The notes below the pieces were generated by a model. The model was given only the letters and a program-made list of their open reading frames with translations, did not search any database and was not told where the DNA came from. From assembly GCA_963721905.1 (NCBI GenBank), contig CAVRMF010000029.1, forward strand, positions 186,001-250,000: DNA of 64,000 bases. The letters run 5' to 3'. Shown here piece after piece: positions 19,819 to 28,920 of this stretch; within the stretch, counting starts at the first letter, position 1, and the number at the start of each line of letters is the position of its first letter. Origin of the DNA: Roseiarcus sp963721905 (lineage in GTDB: Bacteria; Pseudomonadota; Alphaproteobacteria; Rhizobiales; Beijerinckiaceae). Both the position numbers and the translations under genes were made by a program.

Positions 19819-20877
19819 TCACCCGAGCAACTCCCGACACCCCAAGTCGTCGACCGCCATGAAAATGCGCTCGAAATTGTTCCACCAGATCACGGTCGGA
19901 ATGTTGGCCGCCGCCTGGAAGACCGGCGTCGCGACCTGCCACAGGGCCGACAGGCGATAATCATCCTCCAGCGCGCGACGGTCGAACCCCCGCACCCCAT
20001 GTGATACGAGCTCGGCGTGATAGCCGTCCAGGAGCGGCCGCTCCATCAGGCGCCGACGGTCGGGATACCAGTGGACCGCCATCATATAGGCGAGATCTCC
20101 GGTAGCGAGGCCGAGGCGCCACGAGTCCCAGTCGAACAGGCGGACGTCGGCGCCGCCGTCGCGCGGCAGGAAGCAGTTCCAGACATGCGCGTCTCCATGC
20201 ACGATGGTCGAATTTCGCCGGCTCTGGGTCAGCCCGAGCAGGCGAGGCGCGCGGTCGAGCAACGTTTCGTAGAGATCACGCCGCTCCCGCGGCAGGCGGT
20301 CGCCGAGGCGGTCGGCGAATTGCGCAACTTTTTCTGCGAAACGGCGCAGGAATCCGTCGACAGCGGCGGCGTCGCCCCAGCGCCCTATCGATACGCCAAG
20401 GCGTGGGTCGTCCCACCATTGCGCGTGGAAGCGCGCCCAGGTCCGAATGATCTGCTCGCACTGCTCGCGCGTCGGCGGCAACGGCCATGTCGTTGCGATC
20501 CGATGCGAGTTGGTCAAGTCTTCGAGGAGAAGACGCCAGTGTTTCGTATCCTCGTCCCACTCCGCCTCAAAGCATCGCGGGACCAGTCCGGCCGGCATTG
20601 CCGAGGCAATCTCAGTGTAAAACGCCACTTCCTGCCGCCCGCCGTTCCGCCCGTCGGTTAGACGTTCGGGAAGCCCGGTCTTGAAGATGAGCGTGTTCGG
20701 AGCGCCAGCGGCGGGGCGATCGTAGGTCAAGCGCAGTCGAACGATCTTCGACAACACTGTCGCCCGCGTGCTTTCCACCGCGACCGCGCTCACGCGTCCG
20801 TTCGTCAGCGCGCCGCAACGGCGAAGCGCGCTGGTGAGGCTCTCGCCATCGGCAGCTTCCGGCAAAGGCTCCGTCAT
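19819..20877 (-). CDS. Aminoglycoside phosphotransferase/ecdysteroid-kinase-like protein
   Basis: This 352-residue protein has the kinase fold of the APH/EcKL group, which phosphorylates small molecules. The catalytic loop IVHGDAHVWN (near residue 222) and the metal-binding LFDWDSW (near 240) are intact, and the N-lobe has NTLIFKTGLPE with a probable ATP-binding lysine. It stands alone between the lacI-type gene and brnTA, and 206 bases of non-coding DNA separate it from the former. The substrate is unknown, and antibiotic resistance should not be assumed. Confidence 0.85.
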   Translation of the reverse strand: MTEPLPEAADGESLTSALRRCGALTNGRVSAVAVESTRATVLSKIVRLRLTYDRPAAGAPNTLIFKTGLPERLTDGRNGGRQEVAFYTEIASAMPAGLVPRCFEAEWDEDTKHWRLLLEDLTNSHRIATTWPLPPTREQCEQIIRTWARFHAQWWDDPRLGVSIGRWGDAAAVDGFLRRFAEKVAQFADRLGDRLPRERRDLYETLLDRAPRLLGLTQSRRNSTIVHGDAHVWNCFLPRDGGADVRLFDWDSWRLGLATGDLAYMMAVHWYPDRRRLMERPLLDGYHAELVSHGVRGFDRRALEDDYRLSALWQVATPVFQAAANIPTVIWWNNFERIFMAVDDLGCRELLG

Positions 20878-20930
20878 GCATCCGCCTCAAAAGGGCCGGC
20901 GAGAGACCTATCCGGCGGCTCCCCCTGCGC

Positions 20931-21191
20931 TCACTTCCGACCCACCTTGTGAAGCGCGCTCTCGATCGCCATGCGAATGAACCGTTGATACGGAACGCCC
21001 TCGCGCTTGGCCTCGCCGCGGACCGCCTCCAGCAGCTTCTCCGGCAACCGCAGACTGACCGCCTTGTCTTTGGGGCGCATCTCGAAACGTACGACCTGAC
21101 CCCCCGAAAGATCGTATCCGGTCAGGTCCGCCTTCGCCACAAAGTCCTCGGCCTCTCTATCGGTGCTGAATATCGGGATAGGCTTCTTCAT
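20931..21191 (-). CDS. brnA: BrnA family antitoxin
   Basis: The 86-residue antitoxin neutralises BrnT and represses the operon through a C-terminal ribbon-helix-helix (RFEMRPKDKAVSLRLPEKLLEAVRGEAKREGVPYQ region, residues 42-76). The ATG at 21191 lies inside the end of brnT, giving a 35-base overlap, the usual arrangement of this toxin-first operon. The longer open frame upstream is the shadow of brnT. Confidence 0.88.
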   Translation of the reverse strand: MKKPIPIFSTDREAEDFVAKADLTGYDLSGGQVVRFEMRPKDKAVSLRLPEKLLEAVRGEAKREGVPYQRFIRMAIESALHKVGRK

Positions 21192-21477
21192 AGCTCTCGA
21201 CTTCCTTTCTGTGCATGAATCGCGCGCTGATCGGCCGCAACATCGCGCTGCCGCCGCGTTCGGCGCGCCACGTGAAAACGATGAAGGCATGCCGTCCGCT
21301 TGGCGTCTTCCCGATCGGTTTCAATCGGGATTCGCCCTGAGGGTTATCCTTGTCGGGAAGAATCACGACCGGACGGGTGAACACGCCCTCGATCTCCTCG
21401 ATTGACATGCCGTGCTTCTGACATTTCTCGCGGTTCCCGCGATCCCAATCGAAGCCGCGGATCGCCGGCTGCGTCAT
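21157..21477 (-). CDS. brnT: BrnT family ribonuclease toxin
   Basis: BrnT is a RelE-fold endoribonuclease that blocks translation when free of BrnA. The 106-residue protein shows FDWDRGNREKCQKHGMSIEEIEGVF (residues 9-33) with the family FxWDxxKxxxNxxKHG pattern, then GRHAFIVFTWR and the terminal RPISARFMHRKEVESYEEA with the characteristic R-x-ISAR. No ribosome site precedes the ATG, and the promoter lies so close that the mRNA may be leaderless. It comes before the antitoxin, as usual for brnTA. Confidence 0.9.
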   Translation of the reverse strand: MTQPAIRGFDWDRGNREKCQKHGMSIEEIEGVFTRPVVILPDKDNPQGESRLKPIGKTPSGRHAFIVFTWRAERGGSAMLRPISARFMHRKEVESYEEAYPDIQHR

Positions 21478-21483
21478 GATGCG

Positions 21484-21513
21484 GGCTTAGCGGCCTGTAT
21501 ATACAAATGTCAA
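21484..21513 (-). promoter_or_regulatory. brnTA promoter with operator palindrome
   Basis: On the minus strand TTGACA (21508-21513) is followed after 17-18 bases by CTAAGC/TAAGCC, near the alphaproteobacterial -10 form. Between them sits the perfect palindrome TGTATATACA (21496-21505), well placed for autorepression by BrnA. The expected start site falls at about the ATG of brnT. Confidence 0.6.
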
Positions 21514-21555
21514 TAACCGTTGTCGACGCCCGCCGAATAGCCCCTCGAAAGGCGG

Positions 21556-24500
21556 TCAGTGCGTCCCGCCGGGCGATCCGACAAGCGCGGCGTCCGACGA
21601 CTCGGCGGGCTTCGGCTTTGCCTTCGCCCGGCCGCGCGTCCGCCACTCCTCGAGGCGCTGCATCACCACATAGAAGGAGGGAACGAACACAACCACGAGG
21701 CAGGTCGAGGCGATCATGCCGCTGAACACCGCAATGCCGATCGAGCTTCGCGCCGCCGCGCCCGCCCCCGTCGCCAGAACCAGCGGCAGCACGCCCAGGA
21801 TGAAGGCGAACGAGGTCATGATGATCGGACGAAAGCGCAGTCGCGCCGCCTCGACCGCCGCATCGTGGATCGACTTGCCCGCGTCGTGCTGTTGGCGCGC
21901 ATATTCGACGATGAGGATGCCGTTCTTGCTGCCAAGCGCGATGAGCAGGATGATGCCGATCTGGGTGTAGAGATTGTTGTCCGAGCCTTCGATGTTGAGC
22001 CCAGCAACGGTCCCGAACAGCGCCAGCGGCACGGCGAGAAGCACGGCGAAGGGCAGGATCCAGCTCTCGTATTGTCCGGCAAGCACAAGATAGACCATCA
22101 GGATCGCGAAGCCGAAGATGTAGTAGATCGTGTTGCCGACCTGCTTCTCCTGGAAGGACATGGCCGTCCAGTCGAAGCCGGTTCCCGTGGGTAACGCTTG
22201 AGCGCCGACCTGGTCCATGATGTCGAGCGCCTGGCCCGAGCTGAAACCAGGCGCGGGCGAGCCGACGACAGTTGCGGTCGGGTAGAGATTATAGAGGCTG
22301 ATCAGCGGCGGGCCCGTCACCTCGCTGACGTCGACCACCGTGCCGATCGGCGTCATCGTCCCGTTGCCGGCCCTGACCTTGAGATTTCGCATGTCGTCGA
22401 CCGAGGCGCGCTTGTCCGCGTTCGCCTGGGTGTAGATCTGGAAGACGTGGCCGAATTGGTTGAACTGCGCCACATAGTTCGAGCCGACATAGCCGGATAG
22501 CGCGGCGAAAACCTGGCCGACGGTGATCCCGAGCGCCTCCGCCTTCGTCCTGTCGACCACGACCGAGAATTGCGGCGCGCCGGCGCGGAAGGTCGTGGCG
22601 AGCCGCTGGAGGCCGGATTGGGCATTGCCATCAGCCACCACGGTGTTGGCGAGACTTTGCAGAAGGTCGTAGTCGAAATCGCCGTTGCGGATCTCGACCT
22701 GCATCGTGAAGCCGCCGACATTCCCGACGCCCTGGATTGGCGGCGGCAGCACCGCAAAGGAGAAGGCTTCGGGAATCGACTGCAGACCGCCGTTGATGCG
22801 GCGCTGGATCGACTCCTGGTCCTGCCCCTTTTCCTTGAGGCGCGCGTCCCAGTCCTCTAGCACAACGAAGACGACGCCGGCGTTGGCGAGGCTCGCGCGA
22901 TTATCGAGAATCGAGATGCCGCTGACCGTCACGACATGTTCGACGCCAGGGACTTTCGCCGCGACGTCGTGGACCTTCGCCAGCACCGCGTCGGTGCGTT
23001 CCTTCGATGCCCCGTCCGGCAATTGCACGACGACGATCATGTAGCCCTGATCCTCGGTCGGCAGGAATCCGGTCGGGACGCGGGTCAGCGACCAGATCGC
23101 GAAGACAACGAGCGCGAGCGCCAGGCAGACCATGAGCAAGGCGCGCCCGGTCATGCCCGACATCAGCCGGACGTAGCCGCGCTCTGCGGCGAAATAGACC
23201 CTGTTGAAACCGCGATAGAAGATGTTCCGCCTCTCCGGCGGCACGGCGGGCCTTAGCCAAAGCGCGCTTTGGGTCGGCTTCAGGGTCATCGCGTTGATCG
23301 CGCTGATGAGCGCGGTGGCGGCGATCACCAGCGCGAACTGCCTGAAGAGCTGCCCCGTCAGGCCGGGCAGGAAAGCCGCGGGGATGAACACCGACATCAG
23401 CACGAGCGTGATGCCGATGACCGGTCCCGTCAGCTCCTCCATCGCCTTTATCGCCGCCTCGCGTCCGGTCATGCCGTCCTCGACGTGACGGGACACGCCC
23501 TCGACGATCACGATCGCATCGTCCACGACGATTCCGATCACCAGCACAATAGCGAACAGCGTGGGGAGATTGATCGAAAAGCCGAGCGCCGCCATCGCTG
23601 CGAAGGCGCCGATGATGGTCACCGGCACGGTCGTCGCCGGCACCAGCATCGCGCGCCAGTCCTGCAGGAAGACGAGGATGACGATGAGCACGAGGATGCC
23701 GGCTTCGATCAGCGTGCGCCAGACCTCGCGGATCGCGGCCTTGACGAATTTCGTCGTGTCATAGGGCACAATATATTCGAGCCCCTCGGGGAAGCTTTTC
23801 TTGAGCTCCTCCATTTTGTCGTGGACCTCGTTGGAGACGGCGACCGCATTGGCCTCGGGCAGGAGGGAGACCGCGATACCGGCCGCCGGCCGGCCGTCGA
23901 GATTGAACGCTTCGCTGTAGGTCTGTGCGCCGAGCTCGACGCGGCCGACGTCGCGGATCCGTGTAATTCGTCCCCCCGCGCCCGGTTCGACTTTGACGAT
24001 GAGGTTCTCGAAATCGGGCGCCTCGCTGAGGCGGCCGTTGAGGTTCAGCGTATATTGGAAATCCTGCCCCTTCACGGCCGGCGGCGCGCCGATCTGACCG
24101 GCGGCGACCTCCTGGCTCTGCAGCTGGATGATGTTGATGACGTCCTGCGGGACGAGGCCGCGCGCCTGCATAAGGTTCGGGTCCAGCCAGACCCGCATGG
24201 CGTATTGCCCGGCGCCGAGCACTGACACGTCGCCCACGCCGCTGAGGCGCTCGAGTTCGTTCACGACATTGATGACCGCGTAGTTCGCAAGGAACAGGCT
24301 GTCGAAGCGGCTGTCCGGCGACCGAAGCGCTACGAATTCGAGGATCGCCGTCGACTGTTTCTTGGTCGTCACACCCTGGATCTGCACTTCCGCGGGGAGG
24401 GACGAGAGCGCGGCCGACACCCGGTTCTGCACCAGGATCTCGTCTTCGTCGGCGTTGGTGCCGATGGCGAAAGTGACGGTGAGATTGTAGGTGCCGTCGC

Positions 24501-24753
24501 TGGCGCTCGTCGACTGCATGTAGAGCATGTTCTCGACGCCGTTGACGTTCTGCTCGAGCGGCAGGGCGACGGTGTTGACGAGCGTGGTGGCGCTTGCGCC
24601 GGGATACCGCGTCGTGACCTGCACGGTCGGCGGCACGACGTTTGGATATTGCGAGGTCGGCAGGTTGACGAGCGCGACGAGGCCAATGACGACGAAGAAC
24701 AGCGCCAGAACATTGGCGAGGACCGGCCGGTCAATGAAGAAGCGGGAGATCAT
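21556..24753 (-). CDS. RND multidrug efflux permease (AcrB/MexB type)
   Basis: This encodes a proton-driven inner-membrane pump of 1065 residues, the normal length of the HAE-1 branch. The N-terminus MISRFFIDRPVLANVLALF, two large periplasmic loops and twelve predicted helices are present. The proton-relay motif GIVVDDAIVIVE near residues 404-415 carries the paired aspartates, and the second repeat has GSKNGILIVEYARQ. Its gene follows the adaptor lipoprotein by 19 bases. No outer-membrane channel gene or TetR-type repressor is adjacent. Confidence 0.95.
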   Translation of the reverse strand: MISRFFIDRPVLANVLALFFVVIGLVALVNLPTSQYPNVVPPTVQVTTRYPGASATTLVNTVALPLEQNVNGVENMLYMQSTSASDGTYNLTVTFAIGTNADEDEILVQNRVSAALSSLPAEVQIQGVTTKKQSTAILEFVALRSPDSRFDSLFLANYAVINVVNELERLSGVGDVSVLGAGQYAMRVWLDPNLMQARGLVPQDVINIIQLQSQEVAAGQIGAPPAVKGQDFQYTLNLNGRLSEAPDFENLIVKVEPGAGGRITRIRDVGRVELGAQTYSEAFNLDGRPAAGIAVSLLPEANAVAVSNEVHDKMEELKKSFPEGLEYIVPYDTTKFVKAAIREVWRTLIEAGILVLIVILVFLQDWRAMLVPATTVPVTIIGAFAAMAALGFSINLPTLFAIVLVIGIVVDDAIVIVEGVSRHVEDGMTGREAAIKAMEELTGPVIGITLVLMSVFIPAAFLPGLTGQLFRQFALVIAATALISAINAMTLKPTQSALWLRPAVPPERRNIFYRGFNRVYFAAERGYVRLMSGMTGRALLMVCLALALVVFAIWSLTRVPTGFLPTEDQGYMIVVVQLPDGASKERTDAVLAKVHDVAAKVPGVEHVVTVSGISILDNRASLANAGVVFVVLEDWDARLKEKGQDQESIQRRINGGLQSIPEAFSFAVLPPPIQGVGNVGGFTMQVEIRNGDFDYDLLQSLANTVVADGNAQSGLQRLATTFRAGAPQFSVVVDRTKAEALGITVGQVFAALSGYVGSNYVAQFNQFGHVFQIYTQANADKRASVDDMRNLKVRAGNGTMTPIGTVVDVSEVTGPPLISLYNLYPTATVVGSPAPGFSSGQALDIMDQVGAQALPTGTGFDWTAMSFQEKQVGNTIYYIFGFAILMVYLVLAGQYESWILPFAVLLAVPLALFGTVAGLNIEGSDNNLYTQIGIILLIALGSKNGILIVEYARQQHDAGKSIHDAAVEAARLRFRPIIMTSFAFILGVLPLVLATGAGAAARSSIGIAVFSGMIASTCLVVVFVPSFYVVMQRLEEWRTRGRAKAKPKPAESSDAALVGSPGGTH

Positions 24754-24772
24754 GGGCGTTTCTCCCGCGCCG

Positions 24773-26050
24773 TCACTTCGCTGGATCCGCGGCGGCCGGC
24801 TTCGCGGCCTCCTTCCGCGCGGCGGGGGCCTCGCCGGATTTTTCCGCTTCCGCGTTGAGCTTCGTCTGCTGGGGATTGACCTTGGCGCCCGGGATTGCGC
24901 GCTGGACGCCCTCGGTCACCACCCAGTCGCCGGGATCGATGCCGGATTCGATGATCCGGTAGGGCCCCTCGCGGTCGCCGATCGTGACGTTCTTGCGCTG
25001 GACGACATTGTCCGGCCCCACCACCAGCAGATAGCGCCCCTCCTGGCTCGTCCCAAGCGCCACATCGGGCACGAGAATCGCGTTGTCGAGCTTCCCGACC
25101 GGAGTGCGCACCCGGGCAAAGAGACCGGGCAGCAGCCTGCGCTCCTTGTTGTCGAAGATAGCGCGGGCTTCCAGCGTGCCGGTCGAGGCGTCCACCTGAG
25201 GCGCGGCGTAGTCCATGTGACCTTCGTGCGGAAAGCCTTCCTCGCCCTGCAGCCCGATCTCGACCGGGATGCTGGAGAGATCGGTCGTCCGAAACTCGAT
25301 CCCCTTTTTCGCGTTGTTCTCCTTGATCCGGAGAATCTGCGGCTCGCTCATGGTGAAATAGACGTAGATCGGGTCGAGCTGGATGATCGAGGCGAGCCTG
25401 GTCGGCGACCCGACGCCGACGAGCGCGCCGATGTCGACAAGGTGCCTGGTGACGACCCCATCGAAAGGCGCGATCACCGTCGTGTAGTTCAGATTGATCT
25501 GGGCCGTCTCGATGGCGGCTTGTGCGTTGAGCACGTCCGCCGCGGCCTGGTCGGCTTTCGACTTCCATTCCTGCACCGTCGCCTGGCTGGCGAAATCCTG
25601 CTTCCCGAGCTGCGCCTGGCGCCCGTATTCGGTTCTGTTGTATTCCAGCGTCGCCTGGTTAGCGGCGAGCGTCGCCTTGGCCTGATCGAGCTGCGCCTGG
25701 TATTGATCGCGCTCGATGCCGAACAGCTTGTCGCCGGCCTTGGCCGCGGCGCCGTCGACGTAGTCGATGTCCGTGAGAAACCCCTGCACGCGAGCCACAA
25801 GATCGACCGAATTGATGGGCGAGGTGTTGCCCGTCAGATTGAGATAAATCGTCACCGGCTGCTGAAGCGGCTGGGCGACGACCACTTTCGGCGGTGGTGG
25901 CGGAACGTAGGCGTTCTTGGAGCCGCCGCACCCAACCAGCAACACGGCGACCATCACGGCGAGGAGAGCGCGGGCGCGTGGGCTCGGCAGGCGAGCGTCA
26001 GCGGCGCGCCGCAATCGCTGCTTGAGACGGTCTGCAGAAAGGCTCACCAC
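24773..26050 (-). CDS. RND efflux adaptor lipoprotein (AcrA/MexA type)
   Basis: This 425-residue periplasmic adaptor connects the RND pump to an outer-membrane channel. A lipobox is visible (AVLLVGCGG, Cys near residue 41), after an unusually long basic leader. Barrel-sandwich and alpha-hairpin regions follow (RVQGFLTDIDYVDGAAAKAGDKLF, then NYTTVIAPFDGVVTRHLVDIGALV). The last 35 residues are Ala/Lys/Glu-rich and probably disordered. It is the first gene of the two-gene efflux operon. Confidence 0.93.
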   Translation of the reverse strand: MVSLSADRLKQRLRRAADARLPSPRARALLAVMVAVLLVGCGGSKNAYVPPPPPKVVVAQPLQQPVTIYLNLTGNTSPINSVDLVARVQGFLTDIDYVDGAAAKAGDKLFGIERDQYQAQLDQAKATLAANQATLEYNRTEYGRQAQLGKQDFASQATVQEWKSKADQAAADVLNAQAAIETAQINLNYTTVIAPFDGVVTRHLVDIGALVGVGSPTRLASIIQLDPIYVYFTMSEPQILRIKENNAKKGIEFRTTDLSSIPVEIGLQGEEGFPHEGHMDYAAPQVDASTGTLEARAIFDNKERRLLPGLFARVRTPVGKLDNAILVPDVALGTSQEGRYLLVVGPDNVVQRKNVTIGDREGPYRIIESGIDPGDWVVTEGVQRAIPGAKVNPQQTKLNAEAEKSGEAPAARKEAAKPAAADPAK

Positions 26051-26122
26051 GCACTCCCGAACTGAAGGTCCGTATCGCCGATCTCTGCGGGATCGCGCGT
26101 CTGCGACCAGTGAGACGCTCCG

Positions 26123-26151
26123 AGAATATTATGTTCGCCACGATAGTCCAA
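26123..26151 (-). promoter_or_regulatory. Candidate promoter of the RND efflux operon
   Basis: On the minus strand TTGGAC (26146-26151) and TATTCT (26123-26128) are spaced by 17 bases, about 75 bases upstream of the adaptor start codon. The elements match a sigma-70 promoter by eye only. Confidence 0.45.
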
Positions 26152-26179
26152 TTGATCGCTGATTGGCGTCAAGGCGCCG

Positions 26180-27568
26180 TCAAATATGCAGCGGCTTGCC
26201 GAGAGCCTTCAGCGCCGCCTCGTGGAAGGCTTCGCTTTCCGTCGGGTGCGCGTGGATCGTGCCGGCGACGTCCTCGAGGCGCGCGCCCATCTCGAGCGCG
26301 AGCGAGAACGCCGCCGAGAGTTCGGAAACTCCGGCGCCGACCGCGTGAATGCCGAGCACGACATGGTTGTCCGTCCTTGCGACGACGCGCACGAAGCCCT
26401 CCTCGGCCTGTTTTGTCATCGCCCGTCCGTTGGCGCGGAAAGGGAAAAGTCCGACCAGAACCTCGCCATGCGCCGCCTTCGCTGCTTCGGGGGCGAGGCC
26501 GACCGCGACGATCTCCGGGTCAGTGAAGCAGATCGCCGGCATCGCCACGCGGTCGAAGGCGCGCTTCTCGCCCGCGATGATCTCGGCGACCATTTCGCCC
26601 TGCGCCATGGCGCGATGCGCGAGCATCGGCTCGCCGGTGACGTCGCCGATCGCCCAGACGTTGCGCATCGAGGTCGCGCAGCGGTCGTCGACGCGCAGGA
26701 ACGGGCCCGCCATCGTCAGATCGAGCGTCTCGAGCCCGAAGCCGCTCGAACGCGCCCGCCTTCCGACCGCAACCAGGACCTTGTCCGCCGCAACCGTCGT
26801 CTCGGCGCCGTCCGCGTCGGCGACCTTAATCGCACCCTTGGCGAACCCATGCGCCCGCGCGCCCACCATCGCCTCGACGCCGAGGTCGGCGAGACGGCGC
26901 GCGACCGGCTGCGTGAGTTCTTCATCATAAAGCGGCAGGATGCGCGGGAGAGCCTCGACGATCGTCACTTTTGCGCCGAGCTTGGCGAAGGCGATGCCGA
27001 GCTCCATGCCGATATAGCCGGCGCCGACGACGGCGAGTGAGCGCGGAACCTCCGTCAGCGCCAGCGCCTCGGTCGAGGACAGAATGTCGCCTCCGAATGG
27101 CAGCGCGGCGAGCTCCATTGCCTCGGAGCCGGTGGCGATGACGAGATGCTCGCAATGGATGCGCTGGTCGCCGGTGTCGGCGTGGACCAAGGCCGACTTG
27201 CCGTCGAGGAGCGTTGCGCGGCCGCGCAAGGACCGCACATGGGCCTTCTTCAAGAGCGCGCCGACGCCGGTGTTGAGCCTGAGAACGATCGCATCCTTCC
27301 AGGCGATCGTCCTGGCGTAGTCGAACGCCGGCGGAGCGAGCGAAACGCCGAGCGTGTTGAGCGCGTGCGGCTCGGTCAGCGCATGGACGGCGTCGGCCGC
27401 GTGGATCAGCGCTTTCGAGGGAATGCAGCCGACGTTGAGGCAGGTTCCTCCCAGCCGGTCGGCTTCAACGAGGACCGTGTCGAGGCCGAGTTCGCCGGCG
27501 CGGATCGCCGCGACATAGCCGCCCGGCCCGCCGCCGATGATGAGAACCTTGCAGCGAAGCTCGGTCAT
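26180..27568 (-). CDS. lpdA: Dihydrolipoyl dehydrogenase (E3)
   Basis: This FAD flavoprotein of 462 residues reoxidises the lipoyl groups of the 2-oxoacid dehydrogenase complex with NAD. The FAD motif GGGPGGYVAAIRA is at 12-24, and the redox disulfide is Cys43/Cys48 (GGTCLNVGCIPSK). The NAD motif VVGAGYIGMELG is near 175, and the catalytic His-Glu pair is in HAHPTESE near 438. It is the last gene of the branched-chain operon, 8 bases after the E2 gene, so it is probably the dedicated E3 of that complex. Confidence 0.95.
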   Translation of the reverse strand: MTELRCKVLIIGGGPGGYVAAIRAGELGLDTVLVEADRLGGTCLNVGCIPSKALIHAADAVHALTEPHALNTLGVSLAPPAFDYARTIAWKDAIVLRLNTGVGALLKKAHVRSLRGRATLLDGKSALVHADTGDQRIHCEHLVIATGSEAMELAALPFGGDILSSTEALALTEVPRSLAVVGAGYIGMELGIAFAKLGAKVTIVEALPRILPLYDEELTQPVARRLADLGVEAMVGARAHGFAKGAIKVADADGAETTVAADKVLVAVGRRARSSGFGLETLDLTMAGPFLRVDDRCATSMRNVWAIGDVTGEPMLAHRAMAQGEMVAEIIAGEKRAFDRVAMPAICFTDPEIVAVGLAPEAAKAAHGEVLVGLFPFRANGRAMTKQAEEGFVRVVARTDNHVVLGIHAVGAGVSELSAAFSLALEMGARLEDVAGTIHAHPTESEAFHEAALKALGKPLHI

Positions 27569-27576
27569 TCAGTCCT

Positions 27577-28917
27577 CTAAAATGAATCTGCCTCAATAAA
27601 GAGCGACGCGGGGGTTTCGATGAGCGCCCGCACCCGCTGGATGAAGGTCGCCGCGTCGTAGCCGTCGACCACGCGGTGATCGAAGGACGACGAAAGGTTC
27701 ATGGTCCTTCGCGGAACGAAGCCGCCGTCGCGCCAGACCGGCTTCACGACGATCTTGTTGACGCCAACGATCGCCACTTCCGGCCGGTTGACCACCGGCG
27801 TTGACGCGACGCCGCCGAGCGCGCCGAGCGAGGTCAGCGTGATCGTCGAACCCGAAAGCTCCTCGCGCGCCGCGACGCCCTGGCGCGCCGCCTCGCTGAC
27901 CCGCCGCATCTCGCGCGCGCACTCGTGCAAGCTCAGCGTCTCCGCGTGGCGCACCACCGGGACCATCAGCCCGACCGGCGTTTGGGTGGCGACGCCAAGA
28001 TGCACGGCGCCGAAGCGCGTGATGACGTCGTTGTCGTCGTCGTAATGCGCATTGACCTGTGGAAAGTCCGCGACGGCTTTAACGATGGCGAGCATGAGGA
28101 AGGGCAGCATCGTCAGCTTTGGCCGCTCCTCGGTGGCGCGCGCGTTGAGCGAGGCGCGCAATTCCTCGAGCGCCGTGACGTCGACCTCCTCGACGTAGGA
28201 GAAATGCGCGACGCGCCGCGACGATTCGGCCATGTTCTGAGCGATGCGACGGCGTAGTCCCACGACCTTGATCGCCTCGACCGCCATGTTCGGCTCTTTG
28301 CCTGCGCGTTTCGACGGCGCCTGGGGCGGTCGGGCGATGTAAGCTTCGAGATCGTCGTGGGTGATACGCCCGGCGGGCGCCGAGCCGCGCACGAAGCGGA
28401 GATCAACGCCCGCTTCGCGCGCCCTCGCCCGCACCGCAGGCGAGGCGAGCGGCCGTTCCCCCGGGGGACGCGGCGCGCCGGTCTGGGGCGCTGAGGGAAC
28501 GGCGGGGGGCGGCGGCGAGGCGACCGGAGCCTCAGCCGGCGCGGCGCGCGGCGCCTCACCGACCGGGGCCGCCTCGGCCGCGGGCCTCGCCGCGACCGCC
28601 GCCGCCCCCGCGGCAGGCGTCTCGGTCTTCGCAGCGGCGGCCTTTCGCGGGGCGGGAGGCAGGGAGTCCGGCAGGCCGGGCGCATCAATGCGGATGAGTT
28701 CGGAGCCGACCGCGAGCACGTCGCCCACGCCGCCGCCCAGCGCCAGCACCGTGCCTGCGACCGGCGTCGGGATTTCGACCGTCGCCTTGTCGGTCATCAC
28801 CGCGGCGACCACCTGATCCTCGCGCACGAGATCGCCGACTTTCACCGACCATTCGACGATCTCGGCCTCCGCCACCCCTTCGCCGACGTCGGGCATCCGG
28901 ATCGAGCGCTGGCCCAT
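27577..28917 (-). CDS. bkdB: Branched-chain 2-oxoacid dehydrogenase E2 (lipoamide acyltransferase)
   Basis: The 446-residue core subunit transfers acyl groups from lipoate to CoA. An N-terminal lipoyl domain carries Lys44 (VMTDKATVEIP). A long Ala/Pro-rich linker (about 90-165) precedes the subunit-binding domain (ASPAVRARAREAGVDLRFV). The C-terminal catalytic domain ends with SFDHRVVDGYDAATF, containing the active-site His and Asp. The single lipoyl domain and operon context point to the branched-chain complex rather than pyruvate dehydrogenase. Confidence 0.94.
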   Translation of the reverse strand: MGQRSIRMPDVGEGVAEAEIVEWSVKVGDLVREDQVVAAVMTDKATVEIPTPVAGTVLALGGGVGDVLAVGSELIRIDAPGLPDSLPPAPRKAAAAKTETPAAGAAAVAARPAAEAAPVGEAPRAAPAEAPVASPPPPAVPSAPQTGAPRPPGERPLASPAVRARAREAGVDLRFVRGSAPAGRITHDDLEAYIARPPQAPSKRAGKEPNMAVEAIKVVGLRRRIAQNMAESSRRVAHFSYVEEVDVTALEELRASLNARATEERPKLTMLPFLMLAIVKAVADFPQVNAHYDDDNDVITRFGAVHLGVATQTPVGLMVPVVRHAETLSLHECAREMRRVSEAARQGVAAREELSGSTITLTSLGALGGVASTPVVNRPEVAIVGVNKIVVKPVWRDGGFVPRRTMNLSSSFDHRVVDGYDAATFIQRVRALIETPASLFIEADSF

Positions 28918-28920
28918 GGG

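Noticed and set aside
19630..20661. Plus-strand frames in and opposite the kinase-like gene
   Set aside because: They are mostly antisense to the 19819-20877 gene, and the short unique part has no features.
19819..20877. Reading the phosphotransferase-like gene as antibiotic resistance
   Set aside because: The kinase motifs are shared by many small-molecule kinases, and the neighbours give no support for aminoglycoside modification.
23269..24225. A 318-codon plus-strand frame opposite the RND pump
   Set aside because: Its Asp/His/Arg-rich composition mirrors the pump codons, so it is a shadow.
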